From: Rhodobacterales bacterium
GTDB taxonomy: Bacteria > Pseudomonadota > Alphaproteobacteria > Rhodobacterales > Rhodobacteraceae
NCBI GenBank assembly: GCA_002747035.1
Contig: PDRZ01000014.1
Span: forward strand, 205,553 to 269,552
Direction: 5' to 3'
Length of the DNA stretch: 64,000 nucleotides
The notes under the pieces are model-generated. The model searched no databases, was not told the origin of the DNA, and worked only from the letters and a program-made list of their open reading frames with translations. The stretch's first letter is position 1. Every line of letters starts with the position of its first letter. Positions 1 through 9,276 of this stretch are shown here, piece by piece. Made by a program: the position numbers and the translations under genes.

Positions 1-858
1 TTCCCCGGCCCGAATGCCCGCACAGAAGAAGACCTTCGTCGGTGGTTTGCCACGATTTCGGGGGCCATCAGCGAACAGGATGGGCCGTGGGCTTTCAACA
101 TGATCACCCATTCCAGCTATGGCCGGTTTGACGCCGAAATCGCTCTTGTCGAAGAGTTTCAGCCCAACCTGGTCATCACCGCGCTGGGTGGCCCGCACCG
201 GGTGACCGAACAGGTTCACCGCTATGGCGGGCTGGTCTTTGCCGATGTGGTCTCGCCTGCGCTGGCGCGCAAGGCGCTGGACAAGGGGGCCGACGGGCTT
301 GTGCTGGTTTGCTCTGGTGCCGGGGGCCATACGGGCGAATACGCGATGCTGCCCTTCATCGAACAGGTGCGCGGTTTCTTTGATGGCCCCCTGATCGTAG
401 GCGGGGGCATCGGCTCCGGTCGCGCCATTCGCGCCGTCGAAAATCTGGGCGTCGATTTTGCTTATCTCGGCACCCGCTTTCTGGCGACCCGGGAAACCAT
501 GATCCCGGATGCTTACCGCCAGATGGTGTGGCAGAGCGGCATGGAAGATCTGGTCGCGTCCCGTGCGATTACCGGGGCATTGGGCAACTGGATGCGGGCC
601 AGCGTCGAAGCCTCCGGGCTTTCCATGGAAGACATGCAGACCGTGGCCACAATCGATTTCTCGCAGGATATGCACGACGGCGCGAAAGCCTGGAAACATG
701 TCTGGAGCGCCGGGCATGGTGTGGGAGGGATCAACGGCCCGGAAACCATGGCCGAGGCCGTCGCCGCCCTTTCGGTCGACTATGCCCGTGCCGTTGCCGA
801 GCAAGCCAAAGGCAGCAGCTATCCCGCAGCGTCAACGGCATACGGAGCCGTCAAGTGA
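1..858 (+). CDS. nitronate monooxygenase family protein (5' truncated by window edge)
   Basis: The frame is open from base 1 to the TGA at 856-858, so the start lies outside the window. The visible ~285 residues are the C-terminal part of an FMN-dependent TIM-barrel oxygenase of the nitronate monooxygenase / 2-nitropropane dioxygenase family. These enzymes oxidise nitronates to carbonyl compounds and nitrite. Supporting motifs are the flavin-phosphate segment GGGIGSG, the preceding SGAGGHTG containing the family histidine, and LGTRFLATRE. The C-terminal tail, rich in Ala and Ser, is ordinary. It converges on the TetR gene at 870-1508, with only 11 bases between them. The exact substrate cannot be read from sequence; related proteins include enoyl-reductase-like paralogues. 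Family assignment is firm, substrate is not. Confidence 0.85.
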   Translation, partial: FPGPNARTEEDLRRWFATISGAISEQDGPWAFNMITHSSYGRFDAEIALVEEFQPNLVITALGGPHRVTEQVHRYGGLVFADVVSPALARKALDKGADGLVLVCSGAGGHTGEYAMLPFIEQVRGFFDGPLIVGGGIGSGRAIRAVENLGVDFAYLGTRFLATRETMIPDAYRQMVWQSGMEDLVASRAITGALGNWMRASVEASGLSMEDMQTVATIDFSQDMHDGAKAWKHVWSAGHGVGGINGPETMAEAVAALSVDYARAVAEQAKGSSYPAASTAYGAVK

Positions 859-869
859 TGGGCGCAGCG

Positions 870-1508
870 TCAGATCGTTGTGCGATCCGTCGCCAGCATC
901 TCCATTATTTCATCCAGCACATCGTCAATGTTGTCGGGCTTTACAGTGTTTCGAAGCACCGAATCCCCCATCAACAGCGCATAGACGATATACGCCCTGC
1001 GTGCCGCTATATCGGGGGCGGTCCCCTGCTGAATGAACAGGTCGGCGATATAGTCAAGACGGATCTGGTCCACTTCCTGCACCGCCTCAAAGGCCTGATT
1101 GTCGCGGCGGCTCCAATCGCGGATCGACTGTTCAATTCGGGCAAAGGCGGGCGATCTGGTGACACGGGGCAAGGCAAGCAGCGCCCGCAGCCGATCCATC
1201 GGCAGGCCACCGTTTGCGCCCAGCCGCTGGATAACGTTTGTCGTCATGCGACCGTGCCAGCGTGCCAATATCGCCTGCAACAGGGCGGGACGCCCTCCAA
1301 AATGCCAGTAAAAGCTTCCCTTTGTCACACCAAGCTTCTTGCAAAGCACGTCGATACGGATGCCGCGCACATTTTCATCGACAAGGATGCCGGTCGCCGC
1401 GTCAACCCAATCACTTTTGTTAAGCGGGGTTTCCTTGAACCGCTGCGTCGGTTCCCGTTTTCGTTTCTGTCGCTGTCGTCCAGCCACAGTTTCGCTCGTA
1501 TCACTCAT
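870..1508 (-). CDS. TetR/AcrR family transcriptional regulator
   Basis: 212 residues. The N-terminal helix-turn-helix lies at about residues 32-78, with the typical recognition-helix sequence GVTKGSFYWHFGGR. The first 25 residues are basic and probably disordered. The C-terminal ligand-binding part is all-helical and gives no clue to the ligand. The gene is divergent from the Rieske oxygenase at 1611, with a 102-base shared promoter region holding an inverted repeat (1534-1548), so local control of the oxygenase is likely. TetR proteins usually repress and release DNA on binding a small molecule related to the neighbouring enzyme's substrate. Family call is firm; the target is inferred from position. 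Confidence 0.88.
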   Translation of the reverse strand: MSDTSETVAGRQRQKRKREPTQRFKETPLNKSDWVDAATGILVDENVRGIRIDVLCKKLGVTKGSFYWHFGGRPALLQAILARWHGRMTTNVIQRLGANGGLPMDRLRALLALPRVTRSPAFARIEQSIRDWSRRDNQAFEAVQEVDQIRLDYIADLFIQQGTAPDIAARRAYIVYALLMGDSVLRNTVKPDNIDDVLDEIMEMLATDRTTI

Positions 1509-1533
1509 GCAGATCGACCTTTTCAGGAATCCT

Positions 1534-1548
1534 TGGGATGGTCTCCCA
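1534..1548. promoter_or_regulatory. candidate TetR operator (TGGGA-N5-TCCCA)
   Basis: A perfect 5-base inverted repeat with a 5-base spacer lies in the intergenic region between the divergent TetR gene and the Rieske oxygenase gene. Its position suits control of both. It is short and could occur by chance; no second copy was noticed in the window. Confidence 0.3.
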
Positions 1549-1610
1549 TGGCTACCAGAAGCCGTGCTGCATGTCCCTCTGAAACCATCATCGTCAGGAG
1601 TTAAACAGCC

Positions 1611-2771
1611 ATGTCACCCAGCAAAGAAGAGATCGAGATCATCAAAACCGCGCTCAAGCATTGCGAAGAAGGCAGCACCGATATGGAGCCCGAGATGATA
1701 CGAAACCCGGTCTCGAACTACACTGACCCCAATATCCTCAAGCAGGAAATAGACACCCTGTTTCGAAAGTTCCCGATCATCGTCGGGCATAAAGAGCAAC
1801 TTGCCGAAGCCGGGTCATATTTCACCCATGATGACACCGGTATTCCGATCCTGATCACGCGGAACAATGACGGCGAGGTCAAGGCGTTCATGAATATCTG
1901 TCGCCATCGCGGGGCGCGGCTGACCGAAGAGGGATGTGGTAAATCCAGAACCTTTTCCTGCCCCTATCACAAATGGACCTACGACCTGAACGGCAACCTG
2001 CGCGGCTTGCCTCAGGCCAAGGGCTTTGGCGACATCAACAAGAAAGAGCTTGGCCTTGTCGAGCTTCCCGCCTTTGAACGGTTCGGCCTGATCTGGGTGC
2101 GCCCCTCGGTCAGCGACGAGGAAATCGACATCGACGCCTGGCTTGCGCCGATGGCAGAGCAACTCGGCTCGCTTGGCCTTGAAACCCACACGGTGTTCCG
2201 GTCCTGGACGCTTGCCCCGAACATGAACTGGCACCTCGCGATCGAAGGGTTCCAGGAATCATATCATTTTTGCGGAGCGCATGAGCATACGGCCTGTTCT
2301 GCCTATCTCGACAATCAGAGCGTCTGGAACAACAAATACCCACACGTGCGCCACTCCGTGCCTCTGCCGACGGTGGTCGAACTGCGGGATAAGCCCGAGG
2401 AGGACTGGGTGCATCGTCCCTACTTCATGACCCAGAACTACCTGTTCCCCTGCAACTATGTTCAGGTCATGACCGATCATGTCTACATCCACACGATCAT
2501 TCCAACCGGTGTCGATACCTGTATCTTCAAATGTATGATGCTGATCCCCGAACCGCCCCAGACCGAAAAGGCCAAAGGGTATTGGGAGAAAAACTACGAA
2601 GTGATCCGCACGGTTTTCGGTGAGGACTTCGATATAGGGGAAAACATCCAGAAGGGCCTGAACACCGGTGCCAATTCCGAGTTTCTGTTTGGTCGGTACG
2701 AAAACGGGTTGCATCTGGGCAAAGCAGCCATCGAGGACGCGCTTGGCGGTCGTTTGACTGTCCCGTCCTGA
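1611..2771 (+). CDS. aromatic ring-hydroxylating dioxygenase alpha subunit-like Rieske oxygenase
   Basis: 386 residues. The N-terminal Rieske [2Fe-2S] domain has ligands C97-x-H99 and C117-x2-H120. The catalytic domain carries the mononuclear iron motif E216-x2-H219-x4-H224; its third ligand would be a downstream Asp. These enzymes hydroxylate or demethylate aromatic or quaternary-amine substrates with electrons from a separate reductase. No reductase or ferredoxin is encoded nearby, so it must borrow one. ATG at 1611 follows AGGAG at 1596-1600, a good ribosome binding site. The N-terminal ~25 residues before the Rieske domain are charged. The gene is probably controlled by the divergent TetR regulator. 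The substrate is not predictable; family members range from phenylpropionate to carnitine or choline oxygenases. Confidence 0.87.
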   Translation: MSPSKEEIEIIKTALKHCEEGSTDMEPEMIRNPVSNYTDPNILKQEIDTLFRKFPIIVGHKEQLAEAGSYFTHDDTGIPILITRNNDGEVKAFMNICRHRGARLTEEGCGKSRTFSCPYHKWTYDLNGNLRGLPQAKGFGDINKKELGLVELPAFERFGLIWVRPSVSDEEIDIDAWLAPMAEQLGSLGLETHTVFRSWTLAPNMNWHLAIEGFQESYHFCGAHEHTACSAYLDNQSVWNNKYPHVRHSVPLPTVVELRDKPEEDWVHRPYFMTQNYLFPCNYVQVMTDHVYIHTIIPTGVDTCIFKCMMLIPEPPQTEKAKGYWEKNYEVIRTVFGEDFDIGENIQKGLNTGANSEFLFGRYENGLHLGKAAIEDALGGRLTVPS

Positions 2772-3169
2772 CCGGGCGTCCATAGACGTATATAACGGGG
2801 GCCTGTGCCTGGAGGGGGGTGAGCCCTATGGTTTTGCCAGGCCTTTCCGCAAGGGGGTCCATATTGCCGGTTCTGTGGGCCGGTTCTGTGGACCTCCCCA
2901 AACGACCAAAAGCTAAAACAGGGGCAAAGCCCGGGAAGCGACGCTCAATAATCGCCCCGAAAATCGCTCAGGAAATCACCCTGTATGTGCGCTTACCGAT
3001 GCGTCTCTGGGTCGTCATCGCCATGAAACCCCGCTCACGGGGCGCTGCGCAGATTTACGCGGGACGGTGCCGCAGGACAGTGCCCATGACGTCGTTGCCG
3101 TTTGGCACCACGAAAAACGCCGCGCCCTGTTCGGTGCGCAGCGTTTTCTAAAAGATTCATCCCGCAGCT
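2772..3169. other. intergenic stretch without a supportable gene
   Basis: About 400 bases lie between the convergent Rieske oxygenase and nqrF genes. A 110-codon open frame from GTG 2819 exists, but it has no recognisable domain and no ribosome binding site that I could identify. I see no clear promoter or terminator; the right edge is a palindromic repeat. Confidence 0.5.
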
Positions 3170-3218
3170 GAAAGCGTTTCCACATCACGCTGATTCAACA
3201 AAATGCAGAAACGCTTTA
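3170..3218. repeat. intergenic palindrome, family A1, copy 1
   Basis: Begins with a degenerate GAAAGCGTTTCC and ends with GAAACGCTTTA. The last three bases, read on the minus strand, are the TAA stop of nqrF. Same family as 15955, 28917 and 49416. Confidence 0.75.
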
Positions 3219-4439
3219 GCCGCCGAAATCATCCAACATGATATCTTCGCGATCCACGCCCATCTCAAGCAGCATGTTAATCACCGAGCTGTTCATGATC
3301 GGCGGGCCACACATGTAGTATTCACAGTCCTCGGGGTTCGGATGATCCTTGAGGTATTCGTCGTGCAACACGTTGTGGATGAAGCCGGTATAGCCGTCCC
3401 AGTCATCCTCGGGCATCGCATCCGACAAGGCCACATGCCATTCGAAATTCGGGAATTCCTTGGCCAACTCGTCGAAATCTTCGACAAAGAACATCTCACG
3501 CTTGGATCGGGCCCCATACCAGAAGCTGATCTTGCGGTCCTTGTTTTTCAACCGCTTGAGTTGGTCAAAGATGTGGCTGCGCATGGGTGCCATCCCTGCC
3601 CCGCCGCCAATGAACACCATCTCTTTGTCCGTTTCGCGGGCGAAGAATTCGCCAAACGGCCCGGAAATCGTAACCTTGTCGCCGGGTTTGAGGTTGAAGA
3701 TATAGGACGACATCTGGCCCGGTGGGATGCCCTGCGACCCGGGCGGCGGCGACGCCACGCGAACGTTGAGCATGATCATACCCTTTTCATCCGGGTAGTT
3801 GGCCATGGAATAGGCGCGTTCCACAGGTTCGGTCACCACCGACTCGTATTGCCACAGATTGAACTTGTCCCAGTCTTCGCGATACTCTTCCTCGATATCG
3901 AACTCGGTGTATTTCAGGCTGTGCTGGGGCGCTTCGATCTGAATATACCCACCGGCGCGGAAATTCACGTCCTCGCCCTCGGGCAGGTCCAGCACCAGCG
4001 CCTTGATGAAGGTCGCAACGTTGTGGTTGGACCGCACCGTGCATTCCCATTTCTTGACGCCGAACACCTCTTCGGGGACTTCAATCTCCATATCCTGCTT
4101 GACGGCCACCTGACAGGACAGGCGGTCCCCACAGGCGGCTTCCCGCTTGGTGATATGGCTTTCCTCGGTGGGCAGGATCGACCCGCCGCCCGAATGAACC
4201 TTGACGCGGCATTGCGCACAGGTGCCGCCGCCGCCACAGGCCGAAGGCACAAACAGCTTCTGTTCCGCCAGCGTCTGCAACAGCTTGCCGCCCGCAGGCA
4301 CCGAGATCGTCTTTTCACCGTTGATGGTGATATTGACGTTCCCGCTGGACACCAGCTTGGAGCGCGCAAGCAGAATGATCGATACCAAGGCCAGCACGAT
4401 CAAAGTGAAAAGAACGATACCAAGTCCAAACGTTGCCAT
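3216..4439 (-). CDS. nqrF: Na+-translocating NADH:quinone reductase subunit F
   Basis: 407 residues, the usual length. It is the NADH-oxidising entry subunit of Na+-NQR, anchored to the inner membrane by one N-terminal helix (residues 4-25). A plant-type [2Fe-2S] domain follows with C68, C74, C77 and C109, then an FAD-binding domain with RAYSMANYP and a C-terminal NADH-binding domain with GGGAGMAP and YMCGPP. Electrons pass from NADH to FAD, then the iron-sulfur centre, then on to the other subunits. It is the last gene of the minus-strand nqrABCDEF operon, 12 bases after nqrE. Its TAA stop is supplied by the end of a palindromic repeat. The call is secure. Confidence 0.97.
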   Translation of the reverse strand: MATFGLGIVLFTLIVLALVSIILLARSKLVSSGNVNITINGEKTISVPAGGKLLQTLAEQKLFVPSACGGGGTCAQCRVKVHSGGGSILPTEESHITKREAACGDRLSCQVAVKQDMEIEVPEEVFGVKKWECTVRSNHNVATFIKALVLDLPEGEDVNFRAGGYIQIEAPQHSLKYTEFDIEEEYREDWDKFNLWQYESVVTEPVERAYSMANYPDEKGMIMLNVRVASPPPGSQGIPPGQMSSYIFNLKPGDKVTISGPFGEFFARETDKEMVFIGGGAGMAPMRSHIFDQLKRLKNKDRKISFWYGARSKREMFFVEDFDELAKEFPNFEWHVALSDAMPEDDWDGYTGFIHNVLHDEYLKDHPNPEDCEYYMCGPPIMNSSVINMLLEMGVDREDIMLDDFGG

Positions 4440-4451
4440 GACCCGCCCTCC

Positions 4452-5060
4452 TTACAGCTTGACGCCCGAAAAGGACATGAAGGCCATCGCCATCAGCCCT
4501 GCGGTGATGAAGGTGATCCCCAGCCCCTGAAGCCCATCGGGAATGTCGGAGTATTTCAGCTTTTCGCGCACCCCCGCCATGGCAGTGATGGCCAGAGCCC
4601 AACCGAAGCCGGAAGACAGACCATAGGTCGCCGCTTCGGCAAAGTTATACCCGCGTTCCACCATGAACAGCGACCCGCCAAGGATGGCACAGTTCACGGT
4701 GATCAAAGGCAGGAACACACCCAAGGCGTTGTAAAGCGGCGGAAAATACTTATCCAGAACCATCTCAAGTATCTGAACCAGCGCCGCGATGACCCCGATA
4801 TACGAGATCAACCCAAGGAAGGTCAGATCCACATCCGGGAACCCGGCCCAAGCCAGCGCACCGGGGGCCAGCAGATAGGTCAGGATCAGGTTGTTGGCCG
4901 GCACGGTGATCGCCTGAACGATCATCACCGAGATGCCCAACCCGATGGCCGTCGAGATCTTTTTCGACACCGCGATGAAGGTACACATGCCCAGGAAAAA
5001 GGACAGGGCCAGGTTTTCAACAAAGATCGCCTTGACCGCGAGTGAGATGAGCTCTTCCAT
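4452..5060 (-). CDS. nqrE: Na+-translocating NADH:quinone reductase subunit E
   Basis: 202 residues, almost entirely hydrophobic, with about six membrane helices. NqrE pairs with the homologous NqrD in an antiparallel arrangement around an intramembrane iron centre. The N-terminus [20 protein letters not shown] and the Cys in FLGMCTF are typical of the family, as is the second half-repeat Cys in TVNCAILGG. Start ATG at 5060 overlaps the last base of nqrD's stop region, indicating translational coupling in the operon. Homologous to RnfA; the surrounding nqrABCDF genes settle the assignment to NQR rather than RNF. Confidence 0.97.
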   Translation of the reverse strand: MEELISLAVKAIFVENLALSFFLGMCTFIAVSKKISTAIGLGISVMIVQAITVPANNLILTYLLAPGALAWAGFPDVDLTFLGLISYIGVIAALVQILEMVLDKYFPPLYNALGVFLPLITVNCAILGGSLFMVERGYNFAEAATYGLSSGFGWALAITAMAGVREKLKYSDIPDGLQGLGITFITAGLMAMAFMSFSGVKL

Positions 5061-5713
5061 CAGTGGCCCTCTACCGTCTGGATTTTATATTCACGTTCTT
5101 CCACCTGCTCGGTCTTCCAGCTGCGGAAGGCCCAGATGATCAGACCGATGATGAAAAAGGCCGAAGGCGGCAGCAAAAGCAAACCGTTGGGGACGTACCA
5201 GCCACCGTTGTTAACGGTCTCAAGGATGGTCACGCCAAACAGGCTGCCCGATCCGAACAATTCGCGGATGACACCGACCATCATCAGGATAAGGCCATAA
5301 CCAAGCCCGTTGCCGACCCCGTCGATGAAACTGTCGATCGGTGGGTTCTTCATGGCAAAGGCCTCGGCGCGGCCCATCACGATACAGTTGGTGATGATCA
5401 GCCCGACGAAAACCGATAGGGTTTTCGAAATTTCAAAGGCATAGGCCTTCAACATCTGATCCACCAGAATCACGAGCGAGGCGATAATCACCATCTGAAC
5501 GATAATCCGGATTGATCCGGGAATATGGTTACGGATCATCGAGATGAACATCGACGAAAACCCGGTCACAAGGGTCACGGCGATGGACATAACAAAAGCC
5601 ACCTGAAGCGACGAGGTCACTGCAAGCGCCGAACAGATGCCCAGCACCTGAAGCGTGATCGGGTTATTGTCGACCAATGGATCGATCAGCATTTCCCTGC
5701 GTTTCTGAGCCAT
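5060..5713 (-). CDS. nqrD: Na+-translocating NADH:quinone reductase subunit D
   Basis: 217 residues, integral membrane protein with about six helices, homologue of RnfE and partner of NqrE. The Cys-containing segments [10 protein letters not shown] and [14 protein letters not shown] contribute to the iron site shared with NqrE in known structures. The N-terminal [18 protein letters not shown] is cytoplasmic and typical. The start overlaps the nqrC stop by one base and the 3' end overlaps nqrE, so expression is tightly coupled. No anomalies were seen. Confidence 0.97.
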   Translation of the reverse strand: MAQKRREMLIDPLVDNNPITLQVLGICSALAVTSSLQVAFVMSIAVTLVTGFSSMFISMIRNHIPGSIRIIVQMVIIASLVILVDQMLKAYAFEISKTLSVFVGLIITNCIVMGRAEAFAMKNPPIDSFIDGVGNGLGYGLILMMVGVIRELFGSGSLFGVTILETVNNGGWYVPNGLLLLPPSAFFIIGLIIWAFRSWKTEQVEEREYKIQTVEGH

Positions 5714-6531
5714 TACACGCCCCCCGCTTTCAGGTTTTCAAGAAATGGTTTGTACCCGGCTTCCCCCATCCAGAAGTTCACCAGGTTATGAACGCCAGCC
5801 GTGGTCAGCGTGGCCCCGGCCAGCGCATCCACGTGGTATTCGGCCCCGGCAGCGGGAACCGCCTTGGTCACGCTGATCTGCAACGCGCCGCTCTCATCGG
5901 CCAGCTTTTTGCCGTTCCACAGTGCTTTCCAGCGCGGGTTATCCACTTCTGCACCCAGCCCCGGGGTTTCGGCATGTTCGTAAAACTGCAGGCCAAAGAT
6001 GTCGTTGCCGTTCTCTTCCAGCGCGATAAAACCGTACAGCGTGGACCACAGCCCATAGCCATGCAGCGGCAGGATCACCTTGTCGATCTCGCCCGCCTCG
6101 TCACGCAGCAGGTAGACGGTAACGAACTGCGCTTTTCGGCCAATCCCCGCCGGATCATCGGCCAGCGCAACCGAGGTTGCCGGGTCGTCGGCGGCGGCAC
6201 GGTCATCGAAACTTGCCACATCGAACTGGTCGGTAAACCTGCCGGTGGCAAGCTCAAGCACCCGCGGCTCGAACGCGCCAAATGCTTCGACCACATCCTG
6301 TTCCGGGTCGTAAATGCCCGCAACCTGAAGGATGTTGATCTGTTTATCCTTGAGCGCATTGATCTCCTGTAACGGGCGCAGCGCCACGGCGGCGGCCGAT
6401 ACGATCATCGACGCAACAAGGCACAAGGTCACGGCGACAAACACCGTCTTTGGCACCGAGTCGGTCGGCAGGTCCAAGAAACGGCGAATCACGCCCTTGT
6501 TTTCGGTCTGGGTCTGAAGGTCCTCAGGCAT
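5713..6531 (-). CDS. nqrC: Na+-translocating NADH:quinone reductase subunit C
   Basis: 272 residues from the ATG at 6529-6531, which overlaps the nqrB stop by 8 bases. An upstream in-frame start at 6570 would add 13 residues lying entirely inside nqrB and is less likely. One N-terminal membrane helix (about 28-50) anchors a periplasmic FMN-binding domain. The covalent FMN attachment motif is AGAT, with Thr at residue 241 in [12 protein letters not shown]; the commoner form is SGAT. FMN is transferred to this threonine by ApbE, encoded divergently at 9277. It receives electrons and passes them to NqrB. Confidence 0.95.
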   Translation of the reverse strand: MPEDLQTQTENKGVIRRFLDLPTDSVPKTVFVAVTLCLVASMIVSAAAVALRPLQEINALKDKQINILQVAGIYDPEQDVVEAFGAFEPRVLELATGRFTDQFDVASFDDRAAADDPATSVALADDPAGIGRKAQFVTVYLLRDEAGEIDKVILPLHGYGLWSTLYGFIALEENGNDIFGLQFYEHAETPGLGAEVDNPRWKALWNGKKLADESGALQISVTKAVPAAGAEYHVDALAGATLTTAGVHNLVNFWMGEAGYKPFLENLKAGGV

Positions 6532-7723
6532 TTTTCTTCGCCCTGCGTTTGATGTTGGCCTGAACGACAAAGTGGTCGATCAACGGTGCAAAAACGTTGC
6601 CGAACAGGATGGCAAGCATCATGCCCTCGGGAAAGGCCGGGTTGATGACGCGGATCATGACAACCATGACCCCGATCAGCGCGCCATAAATATAGCGGCC
6701 CGTATTGGTATGCGCGCCCGACACCGGTTCGGTCACCATGAAGACAAGGCCAAAGGCATAGCCGCCCACCACAAGGTGCCAATACCACGGCATCGCGAAC
6801 ATCGGGTTGCTCTCCGACCCGATCCAGTTCAGCAGACAGGAGAACCCGATCATCCCCGCCAGACAGCCCACCACCATGCGGTAATTGGCGATCTTGGTGG
6901 CCAGAAGAAAGACCAGCCCGATCAGACAGGCAAGGGTCGAGGTTTCGCCCATGGAACCGGGAATGAAGCCATAGAAACTGTCCCACCAACTCATGCCGCG
7001 CGCGGCCAGTTGTTCAAACCCCTCCGCCGCCGATACGGCCAGCGCGGTGGCCCCGGTAAACCCGTCCACCGGCACCCAGACGCTGTCCCCCGACAGTTGC
7101 GCAGGATATGCGAAATAAAGGAACGCCCGCCCGGTCAAAGCCGGGTTCAGGAAGTTCTTGCCGGTCCCGCCAAACACCTCTTTGCCGATCACAACGCCAA
7201 AGATGATGCCCAGCGCCACCTGCCACAGCGGTGTGGTCGCCGGCACGATCAGCGCGTAAAGCATTGAGGAAACAAGGAAACCTTCGTTCACCTCGTGCTT
7301 GCGCACGGTGGCAAAGACCACCTCGAACACACCGCCCGCAACCAGCGTGACAATATAGACCGGCAGAAAATAAAGCAGCCCATGGGCCATATTCGCAAGC
7401 GGGTTGGCGGCATTGAACCCGATCCCCAGCCCCTCAATGATCGCCGCACGCGAACCCGACGCGCCGAACTCGGCAATCGCCAGATTGGCCTGATAGCCGG
7501 TGTTATACAGCGCCATCAGGATACAAGGGATCGTTGCAATGACCACATAGGTCATGATCCGTTTCATATCCACGTAAGACCGCGCATGGGGGGCCGCCGT
7601 GGTGACGGTTTTGGGGGTGTAGATAAAGCTCTCCACCATCTCGTAGATGGGGAAATACTTCTCGTATTTGCCGCCCCTCATGAAATGCGGCTCGATCCGG
7701 TCGAAGAAGTTACGCAATCCCAC
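6524..7723 (-). CDS. nqrB: Na+-translocating NADH:quinone reductase subunit B
   Basis: 399 residues, the large membrane subunit with about ten helices. It carries one covalent FMN, a riboflavin, and the sodium pathway. The FMN-threonine motif reads TGAT with Thr at residue 226, in DGFTGATALAV. The N-terminal cytoplasmic segment MGLRNFFDRIEPHFMRGGKY is characteristic. It starts 3 bases downstream of nqrA's stop and overlaps nqrC. The enzyme as a whole couples NADH oxidation and ubiquinone reduction to Na+ export, giving a sodium motive force useful in seawater. Confidence 0.97.
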   Translation of the reverse strand: MGLRNFFDRIEPHFMRGGKYEKYFPIYEMVESFIYTPKTVTTAAPHARSYVDMKRIMTYVVIATIPCILMALYNTGYQANLAIAEFGASGSRAAIIEGLGIGFNAANPLANMAHGLLYFLPVYIVTLVAGGVFEVVFATVRKHEVNEGFLVSSMLYALIVPATTPLWQVALGIIFGVVIGKEVFGGTGKNFLNPALTGRAFLYFAYPAQLSGDSVWVPVDGFTGATALAVSAAEGFEQLAARGMSWWDSFYGFIPGSMGETSTLACLIGLVFLLATKIANYRMVVGCLAGMIGFSCLLNWIGSESNPMFAMPWYWHLVVGGYAFGLVFMVTEPVSGAHTNTGRYIYGALIGVMVVMIRVINPAFPEGMMLAILFGNVFAPLIDHFVVQANIKRRAKKNA

Positions 7724-7726
7724 GGC

Positions 7727-9079
7727 TCAACCCTCCTTCTCGATCTTGGTCAGACTGTCACGCAGCGCCAGCCCGTATTCATATTTCGCCGGACAGGCAA
7801 AGCCAACAAGACCAAGATCCTCTTCGTCCAGCTCCAAAGCCCCCAGTGCCTGGGCCTGATCCGTGTCCATGACCAACAGGGCCCGCAAAAGCTGGGTCGG
7901 CAGGAAATCCTGCGGCATCAGTTTTTCGAACGTGCCGATTGGCACCATGGCGCGGCGTCCACCGTTCAGGTTCGAGGTCAGCGGGAACTTGCGCCCCGAC
8001 AATTTGGAAAGTGCAGAGCCCAGAACGGGCTGTACCGCGTATTTCGAAAACATCGGGCGAATCCACCCCATGGGGATTTGCTTGTGATCCTCTTCAATCA
8101 CTGTGATCTGGCGGGCATAGCGCCCCAGATAGGCGCTCTCTCCCTGCCCCGCACGTCCCGACAGGACCGACCCGGAAATCAACCGAACCGGAAGATCGGC
8201 AGGCAGGTCACTGGCGACCAGATCGGCCATCGACGCCCCGGCAACGGTACGCACAAGACGCGGATCGCCACATACAGGCCCGGCCAAGGCGATCACGCAA
8301 GAGGCGTCATACCGCCCGGTGGTCAGCAACCGGCCAATCACGATCACATCCTGATAGCCGATGGTCCAGACCGTCTTGGTCGCATTGGGGGTCTCAAGGA
8401 AATGCATATGGGTTCCGGCCAGCCCCGCAGGGTGCGGTCCGCTGAACTCCACGGCTTCGACACCCGCCGCATCCGCGCCCGGCAGATTGGCCCCGGCCTC
8501 CTGACAGAGAAAGGTTTTGCCCTCACTCAAACCGGCAATGGCCGCGATCCCGGCAGCAAAGGCCCCGGCCTCCTCGCGGATAATCGGCGCGGGGTCGGCG
8601 GCCAGCGGTTCGCTGTCCATCGCTGTGACATAGATGGCCGCCGGACGGGTCTCTGGTGCGGGCACTTTGGAATAGGGGCGCGTGCGGAACGCCGTCCACA
8701 GCCCGGCGGCGCAAAGCCGTTCCACCAGCCCCTCAACGGTCGCAACATCTCCGGTGCCCGAAAAATCCACCGGGTCGGCGGCCCCATCGGATACTTCGAT
8801 CTCGATGCTCACCAGTTTCCGGCGCGCGCCGCGATTGATCGCCTTGACGGTTCCCGCCACGGGCGACACCACGTTCACCTCCGGCAGGGCCTTGTTGATC
8901 AAAACAGGCGTACCTGGCGCAACCGTGTCCCCTTCGGCAACAAGAATACGCGGCTTCAGCCCGATATAGTCCTCACCCAGAATGCCAACAGTTTTAACCG
9001 TACCCTGTTCCACGGTATCCGTGCGGGGCGCCCCGGTGATCGGTACGTTCAGACCCTTACGTAGGGAGAAGTGCTGCAC
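7727..9079 (-). CDS. nqrA: Na+-translocating NADH:quinone reductase subunit A
   Basis: 450 residues, the first gene of the operon and the cytoplasmic subunit associated with quinone binding. The N-terminus MQHFSLRKGLNVPITGAP and the biotinyl-lipoyl-like barrel segment with VNVVSPVAGTVKAINRG (about residues 70-95) are typical, as is the RnfC-like central region. No transmembrane helix is present. The ~200-base region between this start and apbE must carry the operon promoter and probably a divergent one. The gene order nqrABCDEF is complete and intact. Confidence 0.96.
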   Translation of the reverse strand: MQHFSLRKGLNVPITGAPRTDTVEQGTVKTVGILGEDYIGLKPRILVAEGDTVAPGTPVLINKALPEVNVVSPVAGTVKAINRGARRKLVSIEIEVSDGAADPVDFSGTGDVATVEGLVERLCAAGLWTAFRTRPYSKVPAPETRPAAIYVTAMDSEPLAADPAPIIREEAGAFAAGIAAIAGLSEGKTFLCQEAGANLPGADAAGVEAVEFSGPHPAGLAGTHMHFLETPNATKTVWTIGYQDVIVIGRLLTTGRYDASCVIALAGPVCGDPRLVRTVAGASMADLVASDLPADLPVRLISGSVLSGRAGQGESAYLGRYARQITVIEEDHKQIPMGWIRPMFSKYAVQPVLGSALSKLSGRKFPLTSNLNGGRRAMVPIGTFEKLMPQDFLPTQLLRALLVMDTDQAQALGALELDEEDLGLVGFACPAKYEYGLALRDSLTKIEKEG

Positions 9080-9276
9080 AGCTTCCTACCTTCACATTTG
9101 GAAATTTCGTTGGCTTATGCAACGTCACGTCGAAAGGTGAAAGTGCTGAATCGGGCTTCTAATCACATTTTTTCACTTGAAAAGAGGAGAATCGGGTTGA
9201 AAACCAAAAGAATGTCGCAGACAAGCCCTGTGAAATCGCTCTGCTTCCTTCGGATCGCAACAAAGAGGACTACCCA

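Noticed and set aside
2819-3151. 110-codon open frame after the Rieske oxygenase gene
   Set aside because: GTG start without a ribosome binding site, no similarity and no conserved pattern.
3102-5045. Very long open frame (about 650 codons) antisense to nqrF and nqrE
   Set aside because: It mirrors real genes on the other strand and has His/Arg/Pro/Gln-rich composition with no domain. Such frames are a side effect of GC-rich codon use.
7295-9064. Long plus-strand open frame opposite nqrA and nqrB
   Set aside because: Antisense shadow of confidently identified genes; no domains or ribosome binding site.
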